A stretch of 33,678 nt of DNA from Planctomycetaceae bacterium (GCA_024232675.1 JAAEPL010000290.1:1-33678); one strand, 5' to 3'; positions 9,902 to 20,239 are shown, counted from the stretch's first letter. Made by a program: numbers and translations. Notes: generated by a model from the sequence alone, not told the origin.

Positions 9902-10855
9902 TTAGGAGTTAGAGGAATTGAGGTCGGTCAGGAATGGTTGACCAATGTCTCGGGCTGCTTCTACATCTTTAGCCAATTGATCTTGGAGGGCTGCTGGTGA
10001 AGTAAAGTCTTGGACGCCACGCAGCTGTTCGAGGAAATCCACACCAATCACTTGACCGTAAATAGACTCATCAAAATCAATCAGGTGCACCTCGACCGTA
10101 AGGCGTTCCACTCCAAAAGTCGGCGACGGGCCGATATGAACCGCGGCCGCTACCTTTTGATCTGCCACCGTTGCCACGCCGGCGTAAACACCCATGGCGG
10201 GTACTAGCGTATCAATGGCGTCCAGATTGGCTGTTGGGAAACCGATTTGAGTGCCGCGCGAGGCACCATGAACGACCATGCCGCGAATGCGATACGGTTG
10301 CGTTAACATTTGGCGAGCCTCTTTCACATCCCCGCCGCGAATGCATTCACGGATTCGCGTACTGGAAATTAAGGCGTCTCCGGATATACCGGGTTCTACA
10401 ATCTCGCAATTGAGAGCGGAGTCGTCGCACAGTTCCTGCAAGCGTTGCACGTCGCCTTCGCGACCTCGGCCAAAATAGAAGTTGGGTCCTTCAACCACCG
10501 CTGCCGCGCGAAGTTGTTCGACAATGACGCGTTGAAAAAACTCGCGATAACTCAAACCCAGCAAAGCCCGGTCCGTGGGCCAGGCAATCATGTAGTCCAC
10601 GTCCAATTCAGCCAAAAGCTGGGCCTTGCGTTCGGTCCATGTTAACGGAGGAGGGGCGAGTTCGGGGCGTAGTAGACGAACCGGATGCGGGTCGAAAGTT
10701 AGCACGACGGCCGGCCCGCCAACTTGCTGAGCCCATGCTTTCAGGTGCTGAATGATACTGGCATGGCCTCGGTGTACACCATCGAAATTGCCGATCGTTA
10801 AGGCGCATCGAGCGAGGTTCTCGTCAATCTGATCTATTTGGCGGATGAGCTTCAC
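9902..10855 (-). CDS. ribF: Bifunctional riboflavin kinase / FAD synthetase
   Basis: ALTIGNFDGVHRGHASII, VVEGPNFYFGRGREGDV, ISSTRIRE and RGTQIGFPTANLD motifs. Confidence 0.92.
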   Translation of the reverse strand: MKLIRQIDQIDENLARCALTIGNFDGVHRGHASIIQHLKAWAQQVGGPAVVLTFDPHPVRLLRPELAPPPLTWTERKAQLLAELDVDYMIAWPTDRALLGLSYREFFQRVIVEQLRAAAVVEGPNFYFGRGREGDVQRLQELCDDSALNCEIVEPGISGDALISSTRIRECIRGGDVKEARQMLTQPYRIRGMVVHGASRGTQIGFPTANLDAIDTLVPAMGVYAGVATVADQKVAAAVHIGPSPTFGVERLTVEVHLIDFDESIYGQVIGVDFLEQLRGVQDFTSPAALQDQLAKDVEAARDIGQPFLTDLNSSNS

Positions 10856-10889
10856 GGCAGGCGATTAAAAAGGAGCAAGAATCGATGCG

Positions 10890-11612
10890 TCAAATTCGAC
10901 GAGGTGTGGGGAAATGCAAGGTGAACTGAGTGCCACGGTCGACCGCACTCTGCACATCAATTAAGCCCCCGTGAGCCTCAATGATCTTTTTGGCAGTGGG
11001 TAAGCCGAGTCCGGTGCCATTCCGTTTGCTGGAAAAAAAGTTCTCGAACATGTTCAACAGGGTGCGTTCGTCCATGCCGCTTCCCGTATCGATCAAATCG
11101 AGTGCGACTCCCTTCAAAGTTGGACGACTACGTACTTCGAGCCGACCTCCATGAGGCATCGCTTCGATCGCGTTTTTGATCAAGTTCACTAGCGCGGCTT
11201 GCAGAGTCCGAGAGTCCATCATGATGTGCGGCAAGTCGGCATCCAGGTAACGGACAATTTCGACTTCTTGCTGTTTTGCTTCCGCCGAATAGAAATCCAA
11301 AACCTGTTCTACTTGCTTGTTCAAATCACCCGCAGAAAGCACCAGTTTGTTCAACCGGGCGAACTGCAGGAAATCGTCTAGTAGATGTTCCAGTCGCGTG
11401 CACTGACTTTTGACAACACGGATCTTATTTAGAGCACGCCGTGATTCGGCCGACTTGACCTCTTCTAGATCCTCTTCCAGTAATTCGACATTCAATCGAA
11501 TGACGGATAATGGATTACGAATCTCGTGGGCTAAGGACCCGGCAAGGTCCGTTATTTCAGCCCACGCATCATTCGGCTGACTATCGGGAGTTGGGGAGGC
11601 ATTCATTAGCAA
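10890..11612 (-). CDS. Sensor histidine kinase core (HisKA + HATPase_c), no obvious sensor or TM domain
   Basis: H-box SLAHEIRNPLSVIRLNVELL, N-box LVNLIKNAIEAM, G-boxes DTGSGM and NGTGLGLPTAKKIIEAHGG. Confidence 0.88.
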   Translation of the reverse strand: MLMNASPTPDSQPNDAWAEITDLAGSLAHEIRNPLSVIRLNVELLEEDLEEVKSAESRRALNKIRVVKSQCTRLEHLLDDFLQFARLNKLVLSAGDLNKQVEQVLDFYSAEAKQQEVEIVRYLDADLPHIMMDSRTLQAALVNLIKNAIEAMPHGGRLEVRSRPTLKGVALDLIDTGSGMDERTLLNMFENFFSSKRNGTGLGLPTAKKIIEAHGGLIDVQSAVDRGTQFTLHFPTPRRI

Positions 11613-11747
11613 CTCAGTTTCGGGAACTCAGTTTCGGGAGCTGTAATGTAGGATGCCGACAGCTTTTTCTTGTCGCAAGAAGGTGCCCGCTTTGCGGGTT
11701 CTGGAATCCCCTGACAGCCCGTGTCAGTGCTTGACCAATTCGCAGGT

Positions 11748-11778
11748 CAGCCTCTCCCGATTTGAGGGGGAGAGGCTG
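11748..11778. terminator. Stem-loop downstream of pnp, candidate transcription terminator / 3' hairpin
   Basis: Perfect 11-bp inverted repeat CAGCCTCTCCC (11748-11758) / GGGAGAGGCTG (11768-11778) with a 9-nt loop. No clear U-tract on the minus strand, so terminator function is uncertain. Confidence 0.5.
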
Positions 11779-11795
11779 GTTCCGCAAAATGTCTG

Positions 11796-14159
11796 CTACC
11801 GGCGTTCGTAACGGCGACCACCGCCACCGCCACCACGATTGCCGCCGCCGCCGCTGCCGCCACGACCGCGACCACCGCCGCCGCCACCGCCACCGCGACC
11901 ACCACGACCGCGTCCGCCGCCACCACCACCTCCGCCGCCACCGCGGCGTTGGGGTCGTTCGCGATCTCCACGGTCGCCACCACGATCTCGGTCTCCGCGA
12001 TCGTCACGATCGAAGTCGCCATCGTCGTCGAATTCTCCGTCACCATCTTCTACGTCGAACTCATCTTCCAGACCGAGTTCTTCGATGGCACGTTTACGGC
12101 TGAGTTTGACACGGTCTTGACCATCCACTTCGATGACCATGACCTGCATTTCGTCGCCGATTTGGCAAACGTCACCGACGTCGCTGATGTATCCGTTGGA
12201 CAATTCACTAATGTGGCAAAGTCCGTCGCGGCCGGGGAGGATTTCAACAAAGGCTCCGAAATCCTTGATGCTGCTGACGGTACCGTTGTAGATCTTGCCG
12301 ATTTGCACGGTTGCGGTGCAGGCTTCGATCTGTGCCAGTGCGTCGGCAGCCATTTCGCCGTCCGTTGCGGCGACTGTGACCCAGCCTTCGTCGTCCACTT
12401 CAATGACGGTTTCAGTGGATTCTTGGATGGCACGAATGTTCTTGCCTCCAGGTCCGATGAGCATGCCAATTTTTTCGGGGTCGATCTGGGTACGCAGTAA
12501 ACGCGGTGCGTGTTCCGAGATATCCTCTTGAGGTTTGGAGATAACGGTTAGCATCTTGCGAAGGATGTTGATACGAGCTTCGCGAGACTGAGCCAACGTT
12601 TCTTTCACAATGGCCATTTCGATGCCGCGAAGTTTGAGGTCGAGTTGGATCCCGGTGATGCCGTTTTGCGTTCCGGCAATCTTGAAGTCCATATCGCCAA
12701 AGTGATCTTCGCTGCCGAGGATGTCAGTCAACAGAACGTGCTTGTCGCCCTCTTTGACCATCCCCACAGAAATACCAGCTACTGGATTGGTGATTTTTAC
12801 ACCCGCTGCCATCAAACCGAGGGTAGCACCGCAAACGGATGCCATGGATGAAGAACCGTTAGATTCCGTGATGTCAGAAATGACACGGATGGTGTAAGGG
12901 AAGTTCTCAGCTGTGGGGAGAACGGGTTTGACACTTCGTTCGGCCAAGGCACCATGGCCAATTTCTCGTCGACCAGGTCCGCGGTTGGGGCGGCATTCGC
13001 CGACTGAGAAAGCTGGGAAGTTGTAATCCAACATGAATTTCTTGGAGTACTCATCCATCAAGCCATCGACGCGTTGTTCGTCACGGCCGGTACCCAGCGT
13101 AATGGTGATCAAAGCCTGAGTTTCACCCCGTTGGAACATGGCGGAACCATGAACGCGTGGGATCAAGTTGACTTCGCATTGAATGTCTCGTAATTCTGCC
13201 GGTCCACGACCATCGGCACGTTGACCATCTAGCAACATTTCGCGAATGCAAACTTCTTCGAGATCGTGCCAAGCGCCCTTGAATCGGGAGGTGGAAATGG
13301 CTCCCTCGGCACCGGGGTCAGGAATCATGGCTGCCATGGCGTTGCTACGCAATTCGCTGCCTGCGGCGGCACGTTCGTGCTTGTTTCCGTCAGACGTCAG
13401 GGCGGCTTTCAATTGACCGTAGTACTGATCTTTCAGCTGACCCAGCAACCCATCGTCTTCTGGTGCTTGCCAATCCATTTGTTCGATACCGGCTTTGCTT
13501 TTCAGCTCTTCCATCATCTCGCAAACCTGTTGGACGATGCCATGGGCGAAATCGATGGCGTCCAGCATTTCGGCTTCGGGCATTTCTCGGGAAAACCCTT
13601 CGATCATCGTGACGGCTTTCGGAGTTCCCGAAAGAATCATGTCGAGATCACTCTCTTCCAACTCGTCGTGGGTTGGGAACGCGACCAATTCTCCATCGAC
13701 GCGACCTACGCGAACCGAAGCAACCGGCTCTGGGAATGGCATGGGCGAAGCGTAAACAGCAGCTGCCACACCATTCATGGCCAAGACGTCACCGTCGTTT
13801 TGCTTATCGCTGGACAAGACAATCGCCTGGCATTGAACTTCGTCCTTAAATCCATCGGCAAACATGGGGCGGATGGGACGATCACACAAACGTGAAGTGA
13901 GAATTTCCTTCGTGGTCGGACGACCTTCTCGCTTGATGAAACCACCGGGGAATTTACCAGCGGCAGCGGTTCGCTCACGATAATCACAGGTGAGTGGGAA
14001 GAAGTCGATTCCCTCTCGTGGGGATCCTGTGGTGACCGCATTCATGACCGTTGTGTCGCCGAGTCCGACAATCACGGCACAAGCGGCTTGTTTGGCCAAA
14101 TGGCCTGTTTCAAATGACAATGTCTTGTCGCCAATTTTTCGTTCAACTTTTAATTTCAC
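11796..14159 (-). CDS. pnp: Polyribonucleotide nucleotidyltransferase with acidic + RGG/glycine-rich C-terminal tail
   Basis: Two RNase PH domains (GETQALITITLGT), KH domain (IGMLIGPGGKNIRAIQE), S1 domain (GKIYNGTVSSIKDFGAFVEILPGRDGLCHISEL), then a low-complexity D/E- and RGG-rich tail. Confidence 0.95.
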   Translation of the reverse strand: MKLKVERKIGDKTLSFETGHLAKQAACAVIVGLGDTTVMNAVTTGSPREGIDFFPLTCDYRERTAAAGKFPGGFIKREGRPTTKEILTSRLCDRPIRPMFADGFKDEVQCQAIVLSSDKQNDGDVLAMNGVAAAVYASPMPFPEPVASVRVGRVDGELVAFPTHDELEESDLDMILSGTPKAVTMIEGFSREMPEAEMLDAIDFAHGIVQQVCEMMEELKSKAGIEQMDWQAPEDDGLLGQLKDQYYGQLKAALTSDGNKHERAAAGSELRSNAMAAMIPDPGAEGAISTSRFKGAWHDLEEVCIREMLLDGQRADGRGPAELRDIQCEVNLIPRVHGSAMFQRGETQALITITLGTGRDEQRVDGLMDEYSKKFMLDYNFPAFSVGECRPNRGPGRREIGHGALAERSVKPVLPTAENFPYTIRVISDITESNGSSSMASVCGATLGLMAAGVKITNPVAGISVGMVKEGDKHVLLTDILGSEDHFGDMDFKIAGTQNGITGIQLDLKLRGIEMAIVKETLAQSREARINILRKMLTVISKPQEDISEHAPRLLRTQIDPEKIGMLIGPGGKNIRAIQESTETVIEVDDEGWVTVAATDGEMAADALAQIEACTATVQIGKIYNGTVSSIKDFGAFVEILPGRDGLCHISELSNGYISDVGDVCQIGDEMQVMVIEVDGQDRVKLSRKRAIEELGLEDEFDVEDGDGEFDDDGDFDRDDRGDRDRGGDRGDRERPQRRGGGGGGGGGGRGRGGRGGGGGGGGRGRGGSGGGGNRGGGGGGRRYERR

Positions 14160-14207
14160 TTTTACAACCTTTATTCAAACATTCATTATTTATATGACAC
14201 AAAGTGG

Positions 14208-14369
14208 GTGCTTGAGCCGATGGATGCTTTGCCCAAGCACAACGCTCCCAAAGCATGTCTGGGAGTCGCAACATCACAACGTGAAGCGTTGTGGATAACA
14301 GGGATCAACCTAGAAAAAGATTGCCGCCGATACTACTAAAGACCGGCCCCGTGAAATAATTTCACGGGG
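14208..14369 (-). promoter_or_regulatory. Structured rpsO-pnp intergenic leader with four consecutive inverted repeats
   Basis: GTGCTTG 14208-14214 / CAAGCAC 14234-14240; CTCCCA 14245-14250 / TGGGAG 14260-14265; CACAACG 14275-14281 / CGTTGTG 14287-14293; CCCCGTGAAA 14347-14356 / TTTCACGGGG 14360-14369. Confidence 0.5.
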
Positions 14370-14425
14370 ACATGCAATGAATTGGCGCAGCTGCGCTGGA
14401 AAATCGCCGTGTTTCCAAGACGAAA

Positions 14426-14695
14426 CTATTTACGGATGCCAAGTCGACCAATGATATCGAGATATCGTTGGGGATCTTTTTGGCGTACGTAATCCAATAA
14501 CCGCCGACGTCTTGACACCATTGCCAGTAAACCGCGGCGTGTGGAGTAATCCTTCTTGTGAACTCGCATGTGTTCCGTCAACGCATTGATGCGAGTTGTC
14601 AAAATAGCGATTTGGACTTCGGGCGAACCAGTGTCGTCATCGCCCTGCTTGAATTCTCCAACAACTTCGCTTTTCTTTTCTTTTGTAATAGTCAT
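14426..14695 (-). CDS. rpsO: 30S ribosomal protein S15
   Basis: [70 protein letters not shown]. Start set to the internal ATG; the ORF track start is 14704. Confidence 0.95.
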   Translation of the reverse strand: MTITKEKKSEVVGEFKQGDDDTGSPEVQIAILTTRINALTEHMRVHKKDYSTRRGLLAMVSRRRRLLDYVRQKDPQRYLDIIGRLGIRK

Positions 14696-15137
14696 CTGCA
14701 ACAATTATCCGGTTGCGGCCTTGTTCTGCATCCTGCCGCTAAAACGATTCGGATCCGGCTCCTAAAAAAAAACAACATCAAAAATACAAATACATTTACA
14801 TCAAATAACAGGTGGCCGCATAGGAACCTCGGGGAACGGGTGATGGTCGACGCAACAACAGCGTCTCCGGCCCGTAAAGAATCTCTACTACTTCTTCGCT
14901 ATGCTTTTTCCGATTAGGGCACATTCTTACCCATTCGTCCCCGTAAAACAAGTACATTTTCGGATCGGCGTTTCTGTGGTCAAGATCTACTTAATTTTCC
15001 CACCACATGTTACTTCGGTCGGCGTTTCGGAGGCGGTAGCATGCCTTTAATCTGGTCATCCCGCCAAATCCTAAATGAAAAAGATTTAGGCGAAGCGAGG
15101 CCCAATACCGTGAAAAACAGCGAAAACAGGAGCCAGA

Positions 15138-16787
15138 ATGCGTAAAACCCTGATTGTTCATCCGGAAGACCATATGGTCGTGGCCCTGACCGATTTACCG
15201 GCTGGCTCCCAGATTGAGGTGGATGGATCCCAAATACAGCTGGCAAATCAGGTGAAAGCCAAGCACAAATTCACCCGTTGGCCCTGTCGGGCGGGGGATT
15301 ATCTGAAAATGTATGGGCTGGTGGTCGGCCAAGCTTTGAGAGATCTGACGGCTGGGGAGCGGTTAGACACGACCAATTTGAAACATGCGGTGGCTGACAT
15401 CGCAGCGGCTAACCAGCAGAAGAGCTGGGAAGCTCCCGAGTTTGAGCGTTGGCGGGAGGCCCGATTTCAAGGGTATGCGAGGCCCGATGGGCGATTTGGA
15501 ACGCGCAACTTCTGGATCGTTGTACCTCTGGTCTTCTGCCAAAACCGCAACGTGGATGTGTTACGGGAAGCACTCTGGGATCAGTTGGGTTATGGATCGC
15601 GAAATCGGTTTTCCAACATGACTCGTCGCTTGGTGGAATTGCACGCTGAGGGTACGGCTCCCGAGTTAATTCGAGAAACGGCGTTCCATGTAGATCCCTA
15701 CGTGAATGATGCCAAGCCACTATTCCCTCATGTTGATGGGATCAAGTTCCTGACACACGACGGCGGTTGTGGGGGACTTTATGAAGACGCTCGCACGTTG
15801 TGCGGTTTGCTGGCGGGATATATCAATCATCCTAATGTGGCCGGGGCCACGGTGTTGAGTTTAGGGTGTCAGAAGAGCCAGATCGCGACCTTAGAGGCAG
15901 AGCTTCACCAGCGGAACGCCCATTTCCAAAAACCGCTCTACATTCTTGAGCAGCAGCAGGAGGGCAGTGAAAGTACGTTATTGGAGAAGGCTTTGCGATT
16001 TACTTTTGCAGGCGTGGCTGAGGCCGACCAGCAGCGTCGGCAAGCGGCTCCTTTGAGTCATTTGAACTTGGGAGTGGAATGCGGTGGCTCAGATGGTTTT
16101 TCTGGAATCAGTGCCAACCCTGCGATCGGATACTGTAGTGATTTGCTGGTAGGGCAGGGTGGCAGTGTCATTCTTTCTGAGTTTCCGGAATTGTCAGGAT
16201 GTGAAAACGATTTGGTTTCGCGTTCGAAGGATGCGGTCGTGTCTGAGCGGTTCTTGCAGATCATGAGAGATTACGAGTCGCGAGCGCAGCAAGATGGCGG
16301 TGGGTTCGACCAAAATCCCTCGCCCGGTAATGTTGCCGATGGATTAATTACCGACGCGATGAAATCAGCCGGCGCCGCACGAAAAGGCGGCACGTCTCCT
16401 ATTGTTGACGTGTTGGATTATCCCGAACCAGTGGTGCATCCGGGGTTAAATCTGTTGTGTACACCCGGGGGCGATGTGGAATCGACAACAGCAATGGCTG
16501 GGTCGGGAGCCACGATTCAATTGTTCTCCACTGGTTTGGGGACACCCACCGGTAACCCCATTTCTCCGGTTTTGAAAATCTCCTCGAACTCCGAATTACC
16601 TCAGCGGATGCCAGATATTATTGATTGGGACGCAGGTTCGATCATCTCTGGGCAGCAGACGATTGAAGAAGTGGGCCGCGCGATTTGGGAATTGGTCATC
16701 AAAACGGCAAGCGGAGAATATCACTGTAAAGCCGAGCAGCTTGGTCAGAATGATTTCATTCCCTGGAAACGCGGCGTTTCTATTTAG
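15138..16787 (+). CDS. UxaA-family (altronate/galactarate-type) dehydratase, full-length
   Basis: N-terminal SAF-like region (ALTDLPAGSQIEVDG) and UxaA-type core (GYARPDGRFGTRNFWIV, HDGGCGG, LSLGCQKSQ, LGVECGGSDGFSGISANPAIG). Confidence 0.88.
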   Translation: MRKTLIVHPEDHMVVALTDLPAGSQIEVDGSQIQLANQVKAKHKFTRWPCRAGDYLKMYGLVVGQALRDLTAGERLDTTNLKHAVADIAAANQQKSWEAPEFERWREARFQGYARPDGRFGTRNFWIVVPLVFCQNRNVDVLREALWDQLGYGSRNRFSNMTRRLVELHAEGTAPELIRETAFHVDPYVNDAKPLFPHVDGIKFLTHDGGCGGLYEDARTLCGLLAGYINHPNVAGATVLSLGCQKSQIATLEAELHQRNAHFQKPLYILEQQQEGSESTLLEKALRFTFAGVAEADQQRRQAAPLSHLNLGVECGGSDGFSGISANPAIGYCSDLLVGQGGSVILSEFPELSGCENDLVSRSKDAVVSERFLQIMRDYESRAQQDGGGFDQNPSPGNVADGLITDAMKSAGAARKGGTSPIVDVLDYPEPVVHPGLNLLCTPGGDVESTTAMAGSGATIQLFSTGLGTPTGNPISPVLKISSNSELPQRMPDIIDWDAGSIISGQQTIEEVGRAIWELVIKTASGEYHCKAEQLGQNDFIPWKRGVSI

Positions 16788-16856
16788 TCGAAGCTGCTGG
16801 GAATGGAACGCCGCTTTGTCTGGGCAGTGAAACGCGTCGTTCGCATCCGGCCGGGA

Positions 16857-18722
16857 TTAGGGGTCGGTTTGATCCAGCAAAGCCAAGGTTAACAATGCCA
16901 TGGCCGTTCCATAGCAGCGTCCCAATTCGTGTGAGTCGACAAAACATCCGTCCAGTTCTGGAAGCGCCAAGACTAATCGGCGATGCTGCTGGACCCAGGC
17001 GGCTTGTTGGGCTTCGTCTTTTAAGTAACTCAAAGCCTCGGCACGGCTTCGCATGTCGTACCAAAAGAAGAAGCCACCGTATGCCATGGTGGAGGTGTGG
17101 TTGTCGTATTTGTAACCGGCTGCCAGATAAGGATGATTTTCAAATGCCGATTGCAGTGCAAACTGCAAACGCTCGTCGGTCGATCCTCCCCATAACCACA
17201 AGCCTAATTCACAAAGGGGCATGCGGCCGGAGCTCTCGGGGATTTTTTTCTCGCCCGAATCGGCGTTAGAGCTGCGGTTTTTTTCGCGAGAAAAGTAGGG
17301 AAAGGCCCCACTGGCAAAGCGGTCATTGGCGAGAGCCGCGCGACCTTTTTGAATCTTCGCCTGATCTACAGAAGCTCCTGCATTGGCCGCAACTTTCAAT
17401 GCAGATAACGCGGTGGCGGTGACAAACGAATTGGCATATTCGTGATACCAGGCCCCGCGTCGGGTCTGGATGGATTCCAAGTCCGCGACTGCAGTCTGCA
17501 ACGCGGTTTGATAGGTTCGTCTAAATTCAGGATCACTGGCGACTAATTTGGCCAGAAAACGGATCCGGTAAGCTTGTGCCCAAAGAATTTCATCACGGTC
17601 GTCGAGGTTAAGGTGTTTGCGGTCACTGCAGAAATTGGCGGCACGTATCACGGCGCCGCGGATTTCCTGTTTCATGTCAGGACACCGCGAAAGGGATTCC
17701 CATAAAGCCTGTCCACACAGTGCGGTCACGGCCATGTGGACATTCGGCAGGCTGTCCGTGCCACCGAAATCGTAGTCCGAATCAAGCCAGCCACCATTTT
17801 CGTTTTGCATCCCCAGAAGGTAAGCGGTCGACTGTTGCCAAAGTTGCGGTTCGGTCCAGGTGTTGGCGGGGGCGGCACTGCCCCGTGAATCGAGACCGGC
17901 TCGGTAGGCCTTTTCAGGCAGTTTTTGATGGATCTCGAAGCCTCGTATAAAGGGACCCCAGTTTTCGGCCTCCGCGGCTGCCTTCCAGGCCAGTGGGTGA
18001 TCTGGTTGGCTGGCCTTGGCAGAGGCCCAAGTGGTGCGGGCTTGGTCATGTTTTCCCTCACGGAAAAGCGACATGCCAAGCAGTAAAGCCAGTTCAGCCT
18101 GACGGTTCTGTGGGATCGCAACTTGCTGCTCTGACAAGGGTTTTCCCTGACGAAATTGGTCGGCGAGTTCCGTCAGTTCAGGACTCCACAACGGCGTCGC
18201 GGGGACGCCTGCCCATCCCGCAATCAATCGCATCAACCAATAGGGGTCGAGGGTGGTGAGCTGATCGATCTTGTCCTTCACCGATCCGTCCGGATTCAAG
18301 ATCAAGAAACCCGGTTCCACAAAGGCATACGTTTTTATTTCCGGAAAGCGTTTCTTTAAATCGCCGCTGGCAGGTGACTTCACAGGGATGAAATGCTGGT
18401 TCAGCATTTCGGCAATGGCGGGCCAGGCAAAGGGACCGGCCATCATGTATTGATCAATGACGGGTTTCCGATCCATGAAACTGCCGGCAATGGTGGGTAC
18501 GTACCAGAAGACTGGCTTGCCACTGCTGGCGGATTCTTTAACGGCACTAGCGACATCGTCCCTCCACAGCACTTGGGAACCGCATTGGCCAGAAAATTGA
18601 CTGGGCTCAATGCGTATCTTCTTCGTTGAGTTTTTTTGTTGAGCTGTCAGTGTCGGTACGCTCAGTAACAAGAGTGCGAGACCGAGCAACCAAGGACGAA
18701 CTAAAAACATTGGGACTCCCAT
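16857..18722 (-). CDS. Secreted protein: thioredoxin-like N-terminal region + terpene-cyclase/prenyltransferase-like toroid region
   Basis: Signal peptide MFLVRPWLLGLALLLLSVPTLTAQ. N-terminal AVKESASSGKPVFWYVPTIAGSFMDR resembles a thioredoxin fold without CxxC. C-terminal LLGMQNENGGWLDSDYDFGG resembles alpha/alpha-toroid repeats. ORF track start is 18803; true start is likely 18722 or 18710. Confidence 0.6.
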   Translation of the reverse strand: MGVPMFLVRPWLLGLALLLLSVPTLTAQQKNSTKKIRIEPSQFSGQCGSQVLWRDDVASAVKESASSGKPVFWYVPTIAGSFMDRKPVIDQYMMAGPFAWPAIAEMLNQHFIPVKSPASGDLKKRFPEIKTYAFVEPGFLILNPDGSVKDKIDQLTTLDPYWLMRLIAGWAGVPATPLWSPELTELADQFRQGKPLSEQQVAIPQNRQAELALLLGMSLFREGKHDQARTTWASAKASQPDHPLAWKAAAEAENWGPFIRGFEIHQKLPEKAYRAGLDSRGSAAPANTWTEPQLWQQSTAYLLGMQNENGGWLDSDYDFGGTDSLPNVHMAVTALCGQALWESLSRCPDMKQEIRGAVIRAANFCSDRKHLNLDDRDEILWAQAYRIRFLAKLVASDPEFRRTYQTALQTAVADLESIQTRRGAWYHEYANSFVTATALSALKVAANAGASVDQAKIQKGRAALANDRFASGAFPYFSREKNRSSNADSGEKKIPESSGRMPLCELGLWLWGGSTDERLQFALQSAFENHPYLAAGYKYDNHTSTMAYGGFFFWYDMRSRAEALSYLKDEAQQAAWVQQHRRLVLALPELDGCFVDSHELGRCYGTAMALLTLALLDQTDP

Positions 18723-18881
18723 CCGGTAAAATGCTGCGTCCGGCATGTTATCCATCGGCCGTTGGCAATATCGGTTTATCGCTTTAATCACCGCTTTTGG
18801 CAACTCCGAGGCAGCAACAGGCTCCGCTTTTTGACGGCTTTGGCATTTGGAATCGCGATCCCCATCCCATTTAAACGCAGC

Positions 18882-18914
18882 AAGCCCGTCGGCTTGCGGG
18901 TTGCCGACGGGCTT
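18882..18914. terminator. Strong stem-loop between clpX and the next minus-strand gene, candidate intrinsic terminator
   Basis: Perfect 12-bp inverted repeat AAGCCCGTCGGC (18882-18893) / GCCGACGGGCTT (18903-18914), 9-nt loop. Confidence 0.6.
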
Positions 18915-18964
18915 TTGCGGTATCGTTTCGCTGGAACCTCGACTATCTCCGAGGTTCGCGAGGA

Positions 18965-20239
18965 TCAGGCGCTCTTACTTTCAGGTATCTCAAAAAGTTT
19001 GCGGTCGCCGTTGACTATCTCCTCTGTAATCACGACTTTGCTGCCTTTGGGTTGATCGGGCAAGTCGTACATGATGTCGAGCATCACGTTTTCCAATATC
19101 GAGCGAAGTCCACGTGCTCCGGTGCCCTTGCTGATAGCTTGGGAAGCGATCGAGTTCAGTGCATCGTCAGTGAAGATCAGTTCGCAACCTTCCATATCGA
19201 ACAAGCTTTGATACTGGCGAACCAGAGCGTTCTTGGGTTCGGTCAAGACTTTGACCAAACCTTCTTGGTGCAACGGAACCAGGGACGACGTGATTGGCAG
19301 GCGTCCGACAAGTTCCGGAATGAGCCCAAACTCCAAGATGTCATCGCTGGTCACTTCCGGCAACAACTGGCTCAAGTCCCGATCTTCGCGGATTCCAGCA
19401 TCTTGCCCGAAACCAATCGTCTTGCGACCTAAGCGTTTGCGGATAATGTCATCGATGCCGACGAAAGTACCGCCGCAGATGAACAGAATGTTGGAGGTGT
19501 CGATCTGGATGTACTGTTGCTCAGGATGTTTGCGACCGCCCTGTGGTGGCACGTTCGCAACGGTTCCTTCCAACATTTTCAGCAGGGCTTGTTGAACCCC
19601 TTCTCCCGATACATCGCGAGTGATCGAAACGTTGTTTGACGTCTTGCCGATTTTGTCGATCTCGTCAATGTAGATCACACCCCGTTGAGCCGCTTCGATA
19701 TCGAAATCAGCAGAGTGCAACAATTTCAAGAGTAAGTTTTCGACGTCCTCACCCACATAGCCTGCTTCGGTTAGCGTCGTCGCATCACCGATCGCGAATG
19801 GCACATTCAAGACGCGGGCCAGAGTGCGGGCCAGCAATGTTTTTCCGGAACCGGTGGGCCCCACCAACAAGATGTTGGATTTGTCGATTTCTACTTCGGG
19901 GTTTTCCCAACCGAGTGTCAATCGTTTGTAGTGATTGTGGACGGCAACAGAAAGCACCTTTTTGGCCCAGCCCTGTCCGATCACGTATTCATCCATCCGC
20001 TCTACGAGATCGCGTGGCGTCGGGATTTTTGAGAACAGTTGCTTGGTCGGACCGCGCCGACGTTGCTCCTGATCTAGGATAGATTGGCAAAGTTCAATGC
20101 ATTCACCGCAAATGTAAACATCGCCAGGACCTTCTACCAATGGGCCGACATCGCGATAGCTTTTTCGGCAAAAGGAACAGAAGGCGTTCTTTTTCGTCGC
20201 GCTTCGGCGACTCGTGTTGTTATCGTTCCCCGCGGGCAT
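18965..20239 (-). CDS. clpX: ATP-dependent Clp protease ATP-binding subunit ClpX
   Basis: Zinc finger [31 protein letters not shown], Walker [28 protein letters not shown], and [11 protein letters not shown] sensor-2 region. Confidence 0.96.
   Translation of the reverse strand: MPAGNDNNTSRRSATKKNAFCSFCRKSYRDVGPLVEGPGDVYICGECIELCQSILDQEQRRRGPTKQLFSKIPTPRDLVERMDEYVIGQGWAKKVLSVAVHNHYKRLTLGWENPEVEIDKSNILLVGPTGSGKTLLARTLARVLNVPFAIGDATTLTEAGYVGEDVENLLLKLLHSADFDIEAAQRGVIYIDEIDKIGKTSNNVSITRDVSGEGVQQALLKMLEGTVANVPPQGGRKHPEQQYIQIDTSNILFICGGTFVGIDDIIRKRLGRKTIGFGQDAGIREDRDLSQLLPEVTSDDILEFGLIPELVGRLPITSSLVPLHQEGLVKVLTEPKNALVRQYQSLFDMEGCELIFTDDALNSIASQAISKGTGARGLRSILENVMLDIMYDLPDQPKGSKVVITEEIVNGDRKLFEIPESKSA

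Noticed and set aside
11762-12500. Plus-strand ORFs (11762-12103, 11839-12120, 11949-12500) opposite the pnp 3' end
   Set aside because: Low-complexity shadow ORFs produced by the repeat-rich, GC-biased pnp coding strand; compositions such as PPPPLPPRPRPPPPP are not credible proteins.
13266-13895. 209-aa plus-strand ORF antisense to pnp
   Set aside because: Lies wholly inside well-supported pnp coding sequence; no family features.
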